Assembly (NCBI RefSeq): GCF_016793285.1
Contig: NZ_JAEUMO010000207.1
Span: forward strand, 1 to 64,000
Direction of reading: 5' to 3'
Source of the DNA: Phenylobacterium sp.
Lineage (GTDB): Bacteria > Pseudomonadota > Alphaproteobacteria > Caulobacterales > Caulobacteraceae
DNA length: 64,000 nt
Part shown: positions 25,029 to 31,605 of the stretch, piece by piece
Position numbering within the stretch: the first letter of the stretch is position 1
Layout of the letters: every line of letters starts with the position of its first letter
Notes under the pieces: model-generated
Database searches by the model: none
What the model was told of the DNA's origin: nothing
What the model saw: the letters and a program-made list of their open reading frames with translations, nothing else
Position numbers and translations under genes: made by a program

Positions 25029-25715
25029 ATGCGCGCCGCAACCCTCGACCCTGCACAACTGCCGGAAGCCGACCTGGTGACCCTCGCCCGGCGCGGCGAC
25101 CGCGCGGCGTTCCGCGAGATCATGCGGCGCTGCAACCAGCGTCTGTTCCGCGTCGCGCGCGCCGTGGTGCGCAGCGAGTCCGAGGCCGAGGACGTCCTCC
25201 AGGAGGCCTACACACGGGCCTTCGCCGCGATCGGCGGCTTCCGGGGCGAGGCGGGCATCGCGACCTGGCTGACGCGCATCGTCCTCAACGAGGCGCACGG
25301 CCGCCTGCGCGGCCGCCGCGCGACAGTCGGACTCGACCTGCTCGACACGCCGGCCGGGGCACAGGTCGTCGCCTTCCCTGGCCGGGGTCCGGAGACGCCG
25401 GAGGCCGACGCGGCCCGCGCCCAGATCCGCCGGCTGCTCGAGCAGGCCGTCGACCAGCTCCCCGAGCCCTTCCGGCTGGTCTTCGTGCTGCGGGAGGTGG
25501 AGGAGCTCAGCATCGACGAGACGGCCGATCACCTGGGGCTCAAGCCGCAGACGGTGAAGACGCGCCTGCATCGGGCCCGCCAGCGGCTGCGCGACGCGCT
25601 CGACGCCAAGCTCGCGGACGTGATGGTGGGCGCCTATCCGTTCCTGGGCGCGCGCTGCGAGCGCATCACCGCGAACGTGCTGGACCGTCTGTTCGGCGCG
25701 TCCCCGGCGGGCTGA
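25029..25715 (+). CDS. ECF RNA polymerase sigma factor
   Basis: A 228-residue extracytoplasmic-function sigma factor. Region 2 is visible as AAFREIMRRCNQRLFRVARAVVRSESEAEDVLQEAY..AFAAIGGF and region 4 as LPEPFRLVFVLREVEELSIDETADHLGLKPQTVKTRLHRARQRLR. A C-terminal tail (VGAYPFLGARCERITANVLDRL) follows, as in some ECF groups. GGAG precedes the ATG at 25029. No anti-sigma factor is adjacent, which is unusual; control may come through the tail, an unlinked anti-sigma, or only through the autoregulatory promoter. Its immediate target is DUF4142-cupredoxin. The family cannot be typed exactly by eye. Confidence 0.92.
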   Translation: MRAATLDPAQLPEADLVTLARRGDRAAFREIMRRCNQRLFRVARAVVRSESEAEDVLQEAYTRAFAAIGGFRGEAGIATWLTRIVLNEAHGRLRGRRATVGLDLLDTPAGAQVVAFPGRGPETPEADAARAQIRRLLEQAVDQLPEPFRLVFVLREVEELSIDETADHLGLKPQTVKTRLHRARQRLRDALDAKLADVMVGAYPFLGARCERITANVLDRLFGASPAG

Positions 25716-25806
25716 CGGATCAGCCGCGCACGCCCCGCCCGCCGTGATGTGGGCGGCGCCGACCACGGTCCCACGGCCGCGGAGGTGGCAGTCCGGGAGT
25801 CGATCA

Positions 25807-25823
25807 ATGTCGTTCCGCGATAT
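25807..25823. promoter_or_regulatory. Imperfect ATGTCGT-TCC-GCGATAT palindrome in a convergent gap
   Basis: This matches the TATCGT-N3-ACGATA core with two mismatched pairs. It lies between the ECF sigma gene and the converging marR gene, where no gene start is known, so a promoter role is uncertain. Confidence 0.35.
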
Positions 25824-25854
25824 CTTAAGATCGCAGCACGATGCAATCTGGCAG

Positions 25855-26304
25855 TCAGGCCTCCGTGAGCTTGTCCACCTGGTCGAGGAGGCCGGCGAAC
25901 GCGGGCGCGATGAGCCGTAGTTCCCGCAGGTTGCTCACCGACAACGCCGCCAGGACGTCCTCGCCGGCCGGCGTCAGGGACACCTGGACCTTGCGCCGGT
26001 CCTCGTCGTCGACCAGACGCCTGGCGAAGCCGGCCTTCTCCAGCCGACCGACGAGTTCGACGGTGCTGTGGTGCTTCAGGAGGAGTTCCGCGGCCAGATC
26101 GCCGACCGACATCGGGCGGGTGGCCGTGCGCACCTTGATGGCGAGCAGGGCCTGGTGCTGCTGCGAGGTGAGGCCCACCGACCGCGCGTTCGCCTCGGCG
26201 AAGGCGAGGTAGCGCCGGACCCCGTAGCGAAACGAGGCCAGCGTCTCGTAGTCGCCGGCCGTCAGCCGGGCCTTCTTCGGCGCGGCGCGCTTTGCGGACG
26301 TCAT
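25855..26304 (-). CDS. MarR-family transcriptional regulator
   Basis: A 149-residue winged-helix regulator. The MarR fold is visible as YETLASFRYGVRRYLAFAEANARSVGLTSQQHQALLAIK, the recognition region SVGDLAAELLLKHHSTVELVGRLEKAGFARR and the wing VDDEDRRKVQVSLTPAGE. The ATG at 26304 has an AGGAGAAG ribosome-binding site; the longer open frame upstream is not coding-like. No cysteine is present, so an OhrR-type thiol switch is not expected. It is divergent from sodB with an AT-rich double palindrome between them, which suggests autoregulation and control of superoxide dismutase. Confidence 0.9.
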   Translation of the reverse strand: MTSAKRAAPKKARLTAGDYETLASFRYGVRRYLAFAEANARSVGLTSQQHQALLAIKVRTATRPMSVGDLAAELLLKHHSTVELVGRLEKAGFARRLVDDEDRRKVQVSLTPAGEDVLAALSVSNLRELRLIAPAFAGLLDQVDKLTEA

Positions 26305-26462
26305 CGCTTCTCCTGATCCCTGGGCCGGCGTGGCGCCAGCATAGTCCAAGCCGGCGGACGGCCCATCGATTCCTGCGGATCGCGCATCCGGAGAGCGGGA
26401 GCAGAGGGCCGATCCTTCGGACCTCGCCCGGATTGCGGGCCTTCGCGTTCGCGACATTGCAT

Positions 26463-26491
26463 TATATCGCTTCACGACATATTTTGTCGTG
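26463..26491. promoter_or_regulatory. Double palindrome between marR and sodB
   Basis: TATATCGC-TTC-ACGACATA (26463-26481) resembles the 22156 and 29281 palindromes. It overlaps a second, perfect inverted repeat CACGACA-N5-TGTCGTG (26473-26491). Three half-sites are thus arrayed 74-102 bp before the sodB ATG. Confidence 0.6.
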
Positions 26492-26564
26492 CATGGGAGG
26501 AAGGGGACGGCGGTCGGCCTGCATGACCCGGCTGCCGGCTCTCTCCCGAGTCCGGAGCCCACCT

Positions 26565-27212
26565 ATGATCGTCCTGCCCGCCCTGCCCTACGCCTACGAC
26601 GCGCTGCAGCCCGTCGTCTCCGAAACGACGATGCGGACTCACCACGACAAGCACCACGCACGCTACGTCGAGGTGACGAACCAGATGCTGGCGGACACGC
26701 CCGGCGAACAGGGTCCCCTGGAACAGGTCGTGACCCGCGCCTGGCACCGTGGCGCACGCAAGCTGTTCAACAACGCCGCCCAGGCGCTGAACCACGGGTT
26801 CTTCTGGGATTGCATGTCGCCCCACCTCGCCCCGCCATCGGGCGACCTCGCCCAGGCGCTGGGCCGGGCCTTCGGCGGCGACGCCCGGGCCGAGTTCATC
26901 GCCCAGGGCCTGGGCCACTTCGGCTCCGGCTGGGTGTGGCTCACCGCCGAACGCGGCGTACTGTCGATCGTCACGACGCACGACGGCGACACGGTCCTGC
27001 GCCACGAAGGCGTGACGCCGCTGCTCGTCTGCGACCTGTGGGAACACGCCTACTATCTCGACTACAGGAACGACCGCGGAGCCTACCTGTCGGGATGGTG
27101 GGACGGCGCGGCGAACTGGGCCTTCGCCCAGCGCCAGTACGAGGCCTCGCTCGGCCGGGCCGAGGGGTGGGCCTATCCCGCCGTCCCCGTCGCCGCGACG
27201 GCGAGCGCCTGA
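26565..27212 (+). CDS. sodB: Superoxide dismutase, Fe/Mn family (probably Fe)
   Basis: A 215-residue cytosolic enzyme converting superoxide to O2 and H2O2. Metal ligands are His26 (MRTHHDKHH), His77 (AAQALNHGFFW), Asp157 and His161 (DLWEHAYYLDY). The Gln in AAQALNH (Gln73) is the position that marks iron-type or cambialistic enzymes. GGAG precedes the ATG at 26565; the open frame further upstream crosses the operator region and is not coding. It is followed 37 nt later by nitronate monooxygenase on the same strand, probably cotranscribed, and is divergent from marR. Confidence 0.94.
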   Translation: MIVLPALPYAYDALQPVVSETTMRTHHDKHHARYVEVTNQMLADTPGEQGPLEQVVTRAWHRGARKLFNNAAQALNHGFFWDCMSPHLAPPSGDLAQALGRAFGGDARAEFIAQGLGHFGSGWVWLTAERGVLSIVTTHDGDTVLRHEGVTPLLVCDLWEHAYYLDYRNDRGAYLSGWWDGAANWAFAQRQYEASLGRAEGWAYPAVPVAATASA

Positions 27213-27249
27213 ACCGCGACCGCCGCGAACGTCACCCGGGAGAGTTCGG

Positions 27250-28743
27250 ATGGATCTGCATACACCGGTCTGCGACCTGCTCTGCTGCGATTATCCCGTC
27301 GTGCTGGCTGGGATGGGGGGCGTGGCGCGGTCCGAACTGGTGGCGGCGGTGACCGAGGCCGGCGGCTTCGGCTTCCTGGGCATGGTCCGCGAGCGTCCGG
27401 AGCTCGTGGCCGCGGAGATCGCGGCGGTCCGCGCCCGCACCGACCGGCCGTTCGGCGTCAACCTGATCCCCGCCGCGACCAGGCCCGCGCTGCTGGAGGC
27501 GGAGGTGCAGGCCTGCATCGACGGCGGCGTGCATGCGGTGACGCTGTTCTGGGACCTGTCCGCCGAGACGGTGAAGCGCCTGCGGGGCGAAGGCGTCCTC
27601 GTCGCGTGCCAGGTCGGCGCGCTGGACGAAGCGATCGCTGCGCAGGAGGCGGGCGCCGACATCCTCATCGCCCAGGGCTGGGAGGCCGGCGGCCACGTCC
27701 GCGGCCGCAGCGGCCTGCACGCGCTGGTGGCCAGCGTCCTGGGCGCCGCCGACGTCCCGGTCCTGGCCGCCGGCGGGATCACCGACGGCGAGGATCTCGC
27801 CGCCGTCATGATGCTGGGCGCGCAGGGCGCCGTGCTGGGCACGGCGTTCCTGGCGACCCGGGAGTCCTTTGCCCACGACTATCACAAGCGCCGGATCGTC
27901 GAGGCCGCCCCCGGTGAGACCGTCCACACCGAAGACTTCCACATCAACTGGCCGCCGAACGCCGCGGTCCGGGTCCTGCCCAACAGCGTGACGCGTGGAG
28001 CGCGGGGCGACCCTCATGCCCAGCCGCGCCAGGTCATCGGGGCCGAAGGGGCGCGCTCGATCTACCTGTTCAGCACCGACTCGCCGCTGCGCTCCATGAC
28101 CGGGGACTTCGAGGCCATGGCGCTGTACGCCGGCCAGGGCGCCGGGCGGATCCACGAGATCGTGCCGGCCGGCGAGCGCCTGCGCGCCATCGTCGCGGCG
28201 GCCAGGCACTGCCTGCCAGCCGAACGTCGGCTCCGCGCGCCCGCGGAACCCGACGAGCGCGAGCCCGCCTCCCCCGTCTGCTACGCCGGCCAGGCCGACG
28301 AGGCCTACATGGGCTTCGCGCCCGTCGACGAGCTCGTGGCGGAACTGAACGTCCTGCTCGAAGCCGAGCGGGCCGGCGCGCGAGTGGCCGCGCGGATCGC
28401 CACCGAGACCGACGATCCGGAACTGAAGGCGCTGGCCCGGGTGATCCATGCCGACGAGGTCAGGTGGTGCAAGGCGCTGTTCCAGGCCCTGCTCGCGCTC
28501 GGCGCCGAACCCTCGACCAGGGTCGGGGACTTCTATGGGAACGCGATGGCGATCGCAGGCGTCGAGGCGCGGCTGGCGTTCGTGAACCGCGGCCAGGGCT
28601 GGGTCGCGCGCAAGCTGCGCACGCTGGGGCCGCGGGTGCGCGACGCGGGTCTCCACGCGACGCTGCGGGAGATGCTGGATGCGCACGTGCGCAACATCGA
28701 CGAGGCCAACGCCGCCCTCGCGGCGCGCAGCGCCTCCGCCTGA
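27250..28743 (+). CDS. Nitronate monooxygenase fused to a C-terminal helical (DUF6306/ferritin-like) domain
   Basis: A 497-residue two-domain protein. Residues 1-330 are an FMN-dependent nitronate monooxygenase (2-nitropropane dioxygenase) TIM barrel: VVLAGMGGVARSELVAAVTEAGGFGFLGM, FGVNLIP, ADILIAQGWEAGGHVRG and GITDGEDLAAVMMLGAQGAVLGTAF. These enzymes oxidise alkyl nitronates such as propionate-3-nitronate. Residues about 355-497 form a helix-rich domain (VAELNVLLEAERAGARVAAR ... VIHADEVRWCKALFQALLALG) with Glu/His spacing reminiscent of ferritin-like diiron bundles. Family enzymes normally stop near residue 330-360. It follows sodB closely and lies in a redox/nitrogen-oxide region, fitting detoxification. 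Confidence 0.85.
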   Translation: MDLHTPVCDLLCCDYPVVLAGMGGVARSELVAAVTEAGGFGFLGMVRERPELVAAEIAAVRARTDRPFGVNLIPAATRPALLEAEVQACIDGGVHAVTLFWDLSAETVKRLRGEGVLVACQVGALDEAIAAQEAGADILIAQGWEAGGHVRGRSGLHALVASVLGAADVPVLAAGGITDGEDLAAVMMLGAQGAVLGTAFLATRESFAHDYHKRRIVEAAPGETVHTEDFHINWPPNAAVRVLPNSVTRGARGDPHAQPRQVIGAEGARSIYLFSTDSPLRSMTGDFEAMALYAGQGAGRIHEIVPAGERLRAIVAAARHCLPAERRLRAPAEPDEREPASPVCYAGQADEAYMGFAPVDELVAELNVLLEAERAGARVAARIATETDDPELKALARVIHADEVRWCKALFQALLALGAEPSTRVGDFYGNAMAIAGVEARLAFVNRGQGWVARKLRTLGPRVRDAGLHATLREMLDAHVRNIDEANAALAARSASA

Positions 28744-28755
28744 GCGCCGAAGGGG

Positions 28756-29268
28756 CTAGAGCAACGGCGGGTCGATGTAGGGCGGCGCCTCCGCGCGATC
28801 GAACGGGGAGCGGTAGCCGCCGCCGAACCGTTCGAGCTGGTCCGCCCGCATCGCCGGCACGGTCTCGATCTCCGCCCGCGTCATCGGCAGCACATAGGCT
28901 CGCAGGTCCGGCGCGTAGCTGAAGATCTCCCACGGCAGCGCCCGATAGCGGCGACCGAGCCCCAGGATCCCGCCCGTGGCCACCAGGACGTGGATCGCCG
29001 CGCCCGTCCGCTTGTCCAGGGAGATGTCGAAGATCTGTCCGACCCGCACGCCGGCGATGTCGAACACCGCGCGCCCGCCTATCCGTCCGGCGGTCACCAG
29101 CAGATGCCCCGGATGCTCTAAGCCCCGGAAGTCGAGACTGGCCTCCGGGGCCGGCGTCGGCGCCCTGTACCAGGAGCTGCCGACCGTCCGCGACCATCGA
29201 CGGTTAGCCGCGACGAAATCGCTGCCGGTCAGCCCGTTGGAGGCGAGCCATTCCGAGATGTTCTTCAT
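28756..29268 (-). CDS. PRC-barrel domain protein
   Basis: A 170-residue protein with a PRC-barrel-like beta domain: GHLLVTAGRIGGRAVFDIAGVRVGQIFDISLDKRTGAAIHVLVATGGILGLGRRYRALPWEIFSY. The same fold occurs in the photosynthetic reaction-centre H subunit and in small stress proteins. The N-terminal part (ISEWLASNGLTGSDFVAANRRWSRTVG) is not recognised. The ATG at 29268 follows the strong ribosome-binding site GGAGGAAGG; a GTG one codon earlier is possible. A perfect AT-rich palindrome abuts the ribosome-binding site. Function is unknown; regulation with the redox genes is suggested. Confidence 0.8.
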   Translation of the reverse strand: MKNISEWLASNGLTGSDFVAANRRWSRTVGSSWYRAPTPAPEASLDFRGLEHPGHLLVTAGRIGGRAVFDIAGVRVGQIFDISLDKRTGAAIHVLVATGGILGLGRRYRALPWEIFSYAPDLRAYVLPMTRAEIETVPAMRADQLERFGGGYRSPFDRAEAPPYIDPPLL

Positions 29269-29280
29269 CACCCTTCCTCC

Positions 29281-29305
29281 ATATATATCGTGTTACGATA
29301 TATAT
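29281..29305. promoter_or_regulatory. Perfect 11-bp-arm palindrome upstream of the PRC-barrel gene
   Basis: Arms ATATATATCGT and ACGATATATAT are perfectly complementary around GTT. It is the strongest copy of the local palindrome family. It lies 13-37 bp before the PRC-barrel ATG and directly touches its Shine-Dalgarno, so it could be a DNA operator or, if transcribed, an RNA stem. Confidence 0.62.
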
Positions 29306-29334
29306 GGAGCGGATCCGGAGTTCAATCTCGGCCG

Positions 29335-29350
29335 GCCGCCTTCAGGCGGC
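29335..29350 (-). terminator. Short hairpin downstream of the UrcA gene
   Basis: GCCGCC-TTCA-GGCGGC lies about 50 nt after the UrcA stop; only a 6-bp stem and no T-run, so it is weak. Confidence 0.3.
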
Positions 29351-29401
29351 GCCCGCAGGTTTCATCGAAGGATGAGCCTGTCGCGCCGCCGGCCCGAGCG
29401 C

Positions 29402-29749
29402 CTAGCGGACAGCCAGGATGATCTGCGAGCCCGCGGCCAGCGCGGTCGCGTTGTGCTTGACGATACTTGCGTAGCGCGCGAGGGCGCGGACCTCGGTCGC
29501 GTGGCTGCACCAATCCGCCTCATAGAGCGCGAGTTCGCGGTTGGTGATGGCGTTGCGGCAGACGACCCCGGACGCCGTCCGGATCTCTTGCTTCACAGCG
29601 ACAGCCGGCTTGCCGGCGAGCGCGATGCGCACCTCGGTCGGCGCGCGTCCGTCGACCTGCAGCGGCGTCACGTCTTGCGCCGTCGCGGCGGCCGGAAGCG
29701 CCAGCGCCGCGACGGCGGCGAGCGCACTGAACGTCTTCACGCTGAACAT
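29402..29749 (-). CDS. UrcA-family exported protein
   Basis: A 115-residue protein with a signal peptide (FSALAAVAALALPAAATAQ) and the UrcA-type domain with two cysteines (GVVCRNAITNRELALYEADWCSHATEVRALARYASIVKHN), likely a disulphide in the periplasm. The family is common in Caulobacterales and Sphingomonadales and has no established function. The ATG at 29749 was chosen because the signal peptide begins there. Confidence 0.82.
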   Translation of the reverse strand: MFSVKTFSALAAVAALALPAAATAQDVTPLQVDGRAPTEVRIALAGKPAVAVKQEIRTASGVVCRNAITNRELALYEADWCSHATEVRALARYASIVKHNATALAAGSQIILAVR

Positions 29750-29867
29750 GGAATGTCTCCTTGCGATCTTGCCGCAGGCTAGGCCGGCGCAGCGCGAACG
29801 CGATTGCCGCCCGTCAAGCTGAGCCTTGATCGTTGCACCGCGCTGCGGCGTCCTGTCCGGCAGGGGC

Positions 29868-29881
29868 TTGATCTTCGACAA
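29868..29881. promoter_or_regulatory. FNR/DNR-type box upstream of moaD
   Basis: TTGAT-CTTC-GACAA has one mismatch to TTGAT-N4-ATCAA. It is centred about 65 bp before the moaD ATG, consistent with activation of the molybdopterin genes without oxygen. Confidence 0.55.
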
Positions 29882-29938
29882 ACGCGGCGCGGCGCGCAGC
29901 CGTTAGGGCTTGGACGTACGTTCTCCGCCGGACCCCGC

Positions 29939-30226
29939 ATGACCACGCCAGCGATCCTCGACTGCCCCGACACCGCGAATGTCCGCCTCCTGTTCTTCGG
30001 CAAGCTCGCCGACCGCTTCGGGCGCCTGCGGAGCATCGCGATCCCATCTGCGGGCTGCACGATCGCCGACCTCAGGCGCCGGCTGGTGGCGGAGACCGAG
30101 GGCGGCGACATCCTCGCCGAGCCGAGCGTGCGCGCGGCCGTGGACCAGAACCTGGCGGTGGACGACGCCGCGCCGGTTCGGGGCGGCCAGGAAGTGGCGT
30201 TCCTTCCCGCGTTTTCCGGAGGCTGA
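29939..30226 (+). CDS. moaD: Molybdopterin synthase small subunit MoaD
   Basis: A 95-residue ubiquitin-like sulphur carrier. VRLLFFGKLADRFGRL and the C-terminal EVAFLPAFSGG with the terminal Gly-Gly (adenylated and thiocarboxylated for sulphur transfer to precursor Z) identify MoaD. Its partner MoaE and MoaC are not in the window. The ATG at 29939 follows an FNR-like box. It ends one base before the next gene's ATG, so moaD-moaB is an operon serving nitrate reductase cofactor supply. Confidence 0.87.
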   Translation: MTTPAILDCPDTANVRLLFFGKLADRFGRLRSIAIPSAGCTIADLRRRLVAETEGGDILAEPSVRAAVDQNLAVDDAAPVRGGQEVAFLPAFSGG

Positions 30227-30227
30227 G

Positions 30228-30791
30228 ATGGACGGAAGCATGGCTCCCAAGACCAAGGCGCGCATCGACCCGTCGCTGCCCTTCTATCCGCTCAACATCG
30301 CCGTCCTGACGATATCCGACACGCGAACCCTGCAGACGGACACGTCCGGGGGACTGCTGGCCGACCGGCTCGCGGCCGCGGGCCATGTGCTCGCCGGCCG
30401 GTCGATCGTGTCCGACGACGTACCGGCCATCCAGGCGCAGATCCGCGCATGGGCCGCCGACCCCGCGGTCGACGTCATCGTGACGACCGGCGGCACGGGC
30501 TTTGCGCCGCGTGACGTGACCCCGGAAGCCGTGCGGCCGCTGCTGCGCCGCGAAATGGACGGCTTCGCGGTGGTGTTCCACCAGGCCAGCCTTGGCACCG
30601 TCGGCGTCTCCACGTTGCAGTCGCGCGCCCTGGCCGGCCAGGTCGACGAGACGTTCGTGTTCTGCGTGCCGGGCTCCACCGGGGCTTGCCGCGACGCATG
30701 GGACCTCGTTCTCGCGCAGGAGTTCGACAGCCGCTTCAAGCCCTGCTCGCTCGTCGGGCAGATCCCGCGCTATCGCGGCGTCTGCGCCTGA
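30228..30791 (+). CDS. moaB: Molybdopterin adenylyltransferase-type protein MoaB/MogA
   Basis: A 187-residue MoCF-domain protein. IAVLTISDTRT, the VTTGGTGFAPRDVTPEAV molybdopterin-binding loop and FCVPGSTGACRDAWDLVLAQEFD are characteristic. It adenylates molybdopterin before molybdate insertion by MoeA (encoded at 49.8 kb). The N-terminal extension and NFKPC-like end fit MoaB more than MogA, but the two are hard to separate by eye. It is coupled to moaD. Confidence 0.86.
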   Translation: MDGSMAPKTKARIDPSLPFYPLNIAVLTISDTRTLQTDTSGGLLADRLAAAGHVLAGRSIVSDDVPAIQAQIRAWAADPAVDVIVTTGGTGFAPRDVTPEAVRPLLRREMDGFAVVFHQASLGTVGVSTLQSRALAGQVDETFVFCVPGSTGACRDAWDLVLAQEFDSRFKPCSLVGQIPRYRGVCA

Positions 30792-30796
30792 ACGTC

Positions 30797-30827
30797 GACG
30801 GCGGCGGACCCGAAGCCCGCCGCCGTC
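30797..30827. terminator. Strong bidirectional hairpin after moaB
   Basis: GACGGCGGCGG (30797-30807) pairs perfectly with CCGCCGCCGTC (30817-30827) over a 9-nt loop, between converging moaB and hemerythrin genes. Confidence 0.6.
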
Positions 30828-30889
30828 CCTGGCGTCCGCGCTGCGACTGCCGGCGGGGTGTGCGCGCCGGCCGCCGCTTCCCCTGGACG

Positions 30890-31438
30890 TCAGGAGAGGA
30901 AGGGCGCGAAGAGGACGTCGTTCTCGAGCCGCATATGCTCGTGCAGGTCGAGATCCAGCTTGCGGCAGGCGTTGACCAGGGTCCGCCACGTCGCACACGC
31001 TCCGGGCGGCGCGCTGTGGTCGCGCGTCAGCGCGCGCAGGCGCACCAGTTGTTCCTCGACGTCCTTGTGCTCGGCCATCATCCGTCCGATCGGGAAACGG
31101 ATCATCGGGCTGCCCCCGCCGAGGATCATCGGAAACAGCACCTGCTCCTCACGCTGCTGGTGGCTCTCCAGGTCATCGGCCATGAAGGCGAGGTGGTCGG
31201 CCAGGCTCCGGGGACAGTCGGCGTCACCGGCGTGGACCGCCTCGACCTTGCGCGCGAGCGCGATGGCCTGCGGGAACTCGCGGCGATGCGTCTCGTGGTA
31301 GCGCGTCAGGATCAGGTCGATGAGGCCCTTCACCTCCACAGAGGCGCCGTGGGCCGGCGACGGGGGAAAGAGGGCGCAGCGGATCACCGGGCCGGCGGCC
31401 ACCGCGGTCGGGGCGGAAACGGATGTCTGGTCGAACAC
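30890..31438 (-). CDS. Hemerythrin-domain iron-sulphur repair protein (YtfE/DnrN/ScdA-like) lacking the N-terminal domain
   Basis: A 182-residue protein similar to the C-terminal diiron domain of RIC proteins, which repair Fe-S clusters after nitric oxide damage. Diiron ligands are spread over DLILTRYHETHRREF, LAFMADDLESHQQREEQVLFPMI, GRMMAEHKDVEEQL and LDLDLHEHMRLENDVLFAPF. The usual N-terminal ScdA_N (DUF542) domain with its cysteines is missing. The start is a GTG at 31438 with AGGAG 8 nt upstream; upstream codons are not coding-like. It is divergent from nnrS with FNR-like boxes between, so both probably respond to NO or anoxia. Confidence 0.83.
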   Translation of the reverse strand: MFDQTSVSAPTAVAAGPVIRCALFPPSPAHGASVEVKGLIDLILTRYHETHRREFPQAIALARKVEAVHAGDADCPRSLADHLAFMADDLESHQQREEQVLFPMILGGGSPMIRFPIGRMMAEHKDVEEQLVRLRALTRDHSAPPGACATWRTLVNACRKLDLDLHEHMRLENDVLFAPFLS

Positions 31439-31508
31439 GGGAAAGCTCCTTGCGCGCCGTGATAGCCCACCGCGCGCCCCGACGCCTTGAGGCCCGCCGG
31501 GTCCACGC

Positions 31509-31522
31509 TTGATGTTCGGCAA
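31509..31522. promoter_or_regulatory. FNR/DNR-type box between RIC gene and nnrS
   Basis: TTGAT-GTTC-GGCAA, with a strong left half-site and two mismatches on the right. It is centred about 77 bp from the RIC GTG and 90 bp from the nnrS ATG, so it may serve either. Confidence 0.45.
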
Positions 31523-31556
31523 GCGCCGCACGGGATCGCCGGACTCCGGCGCGCGC

Positions 31557-31570
31557 TTGACCACCATCAA
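31557..31570. promoter_or_regulatory. FNR/DNR-type box just upstream of nnrS
   Basis: TTGAC-CACC-ATCAA, one mismatch. Its centre is only about 42 bp before the nnrS ATG, so a class-II promoter here would give an almost leaderless nnrS transcript. Confidence 0.5.
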
Positions 31571-31605
31571 GGCGAGGTCCGGGCCTGCGGTGATATTCGA
31601 GCGCC

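Noticed and set aside
25841..26212. Plus-strand 123-codon frame starting near the imperfect palindrome at 25807
   Set aside because: Antisense to marR with Ser/Arg-rich shadow composition and no ribosome-binding site.
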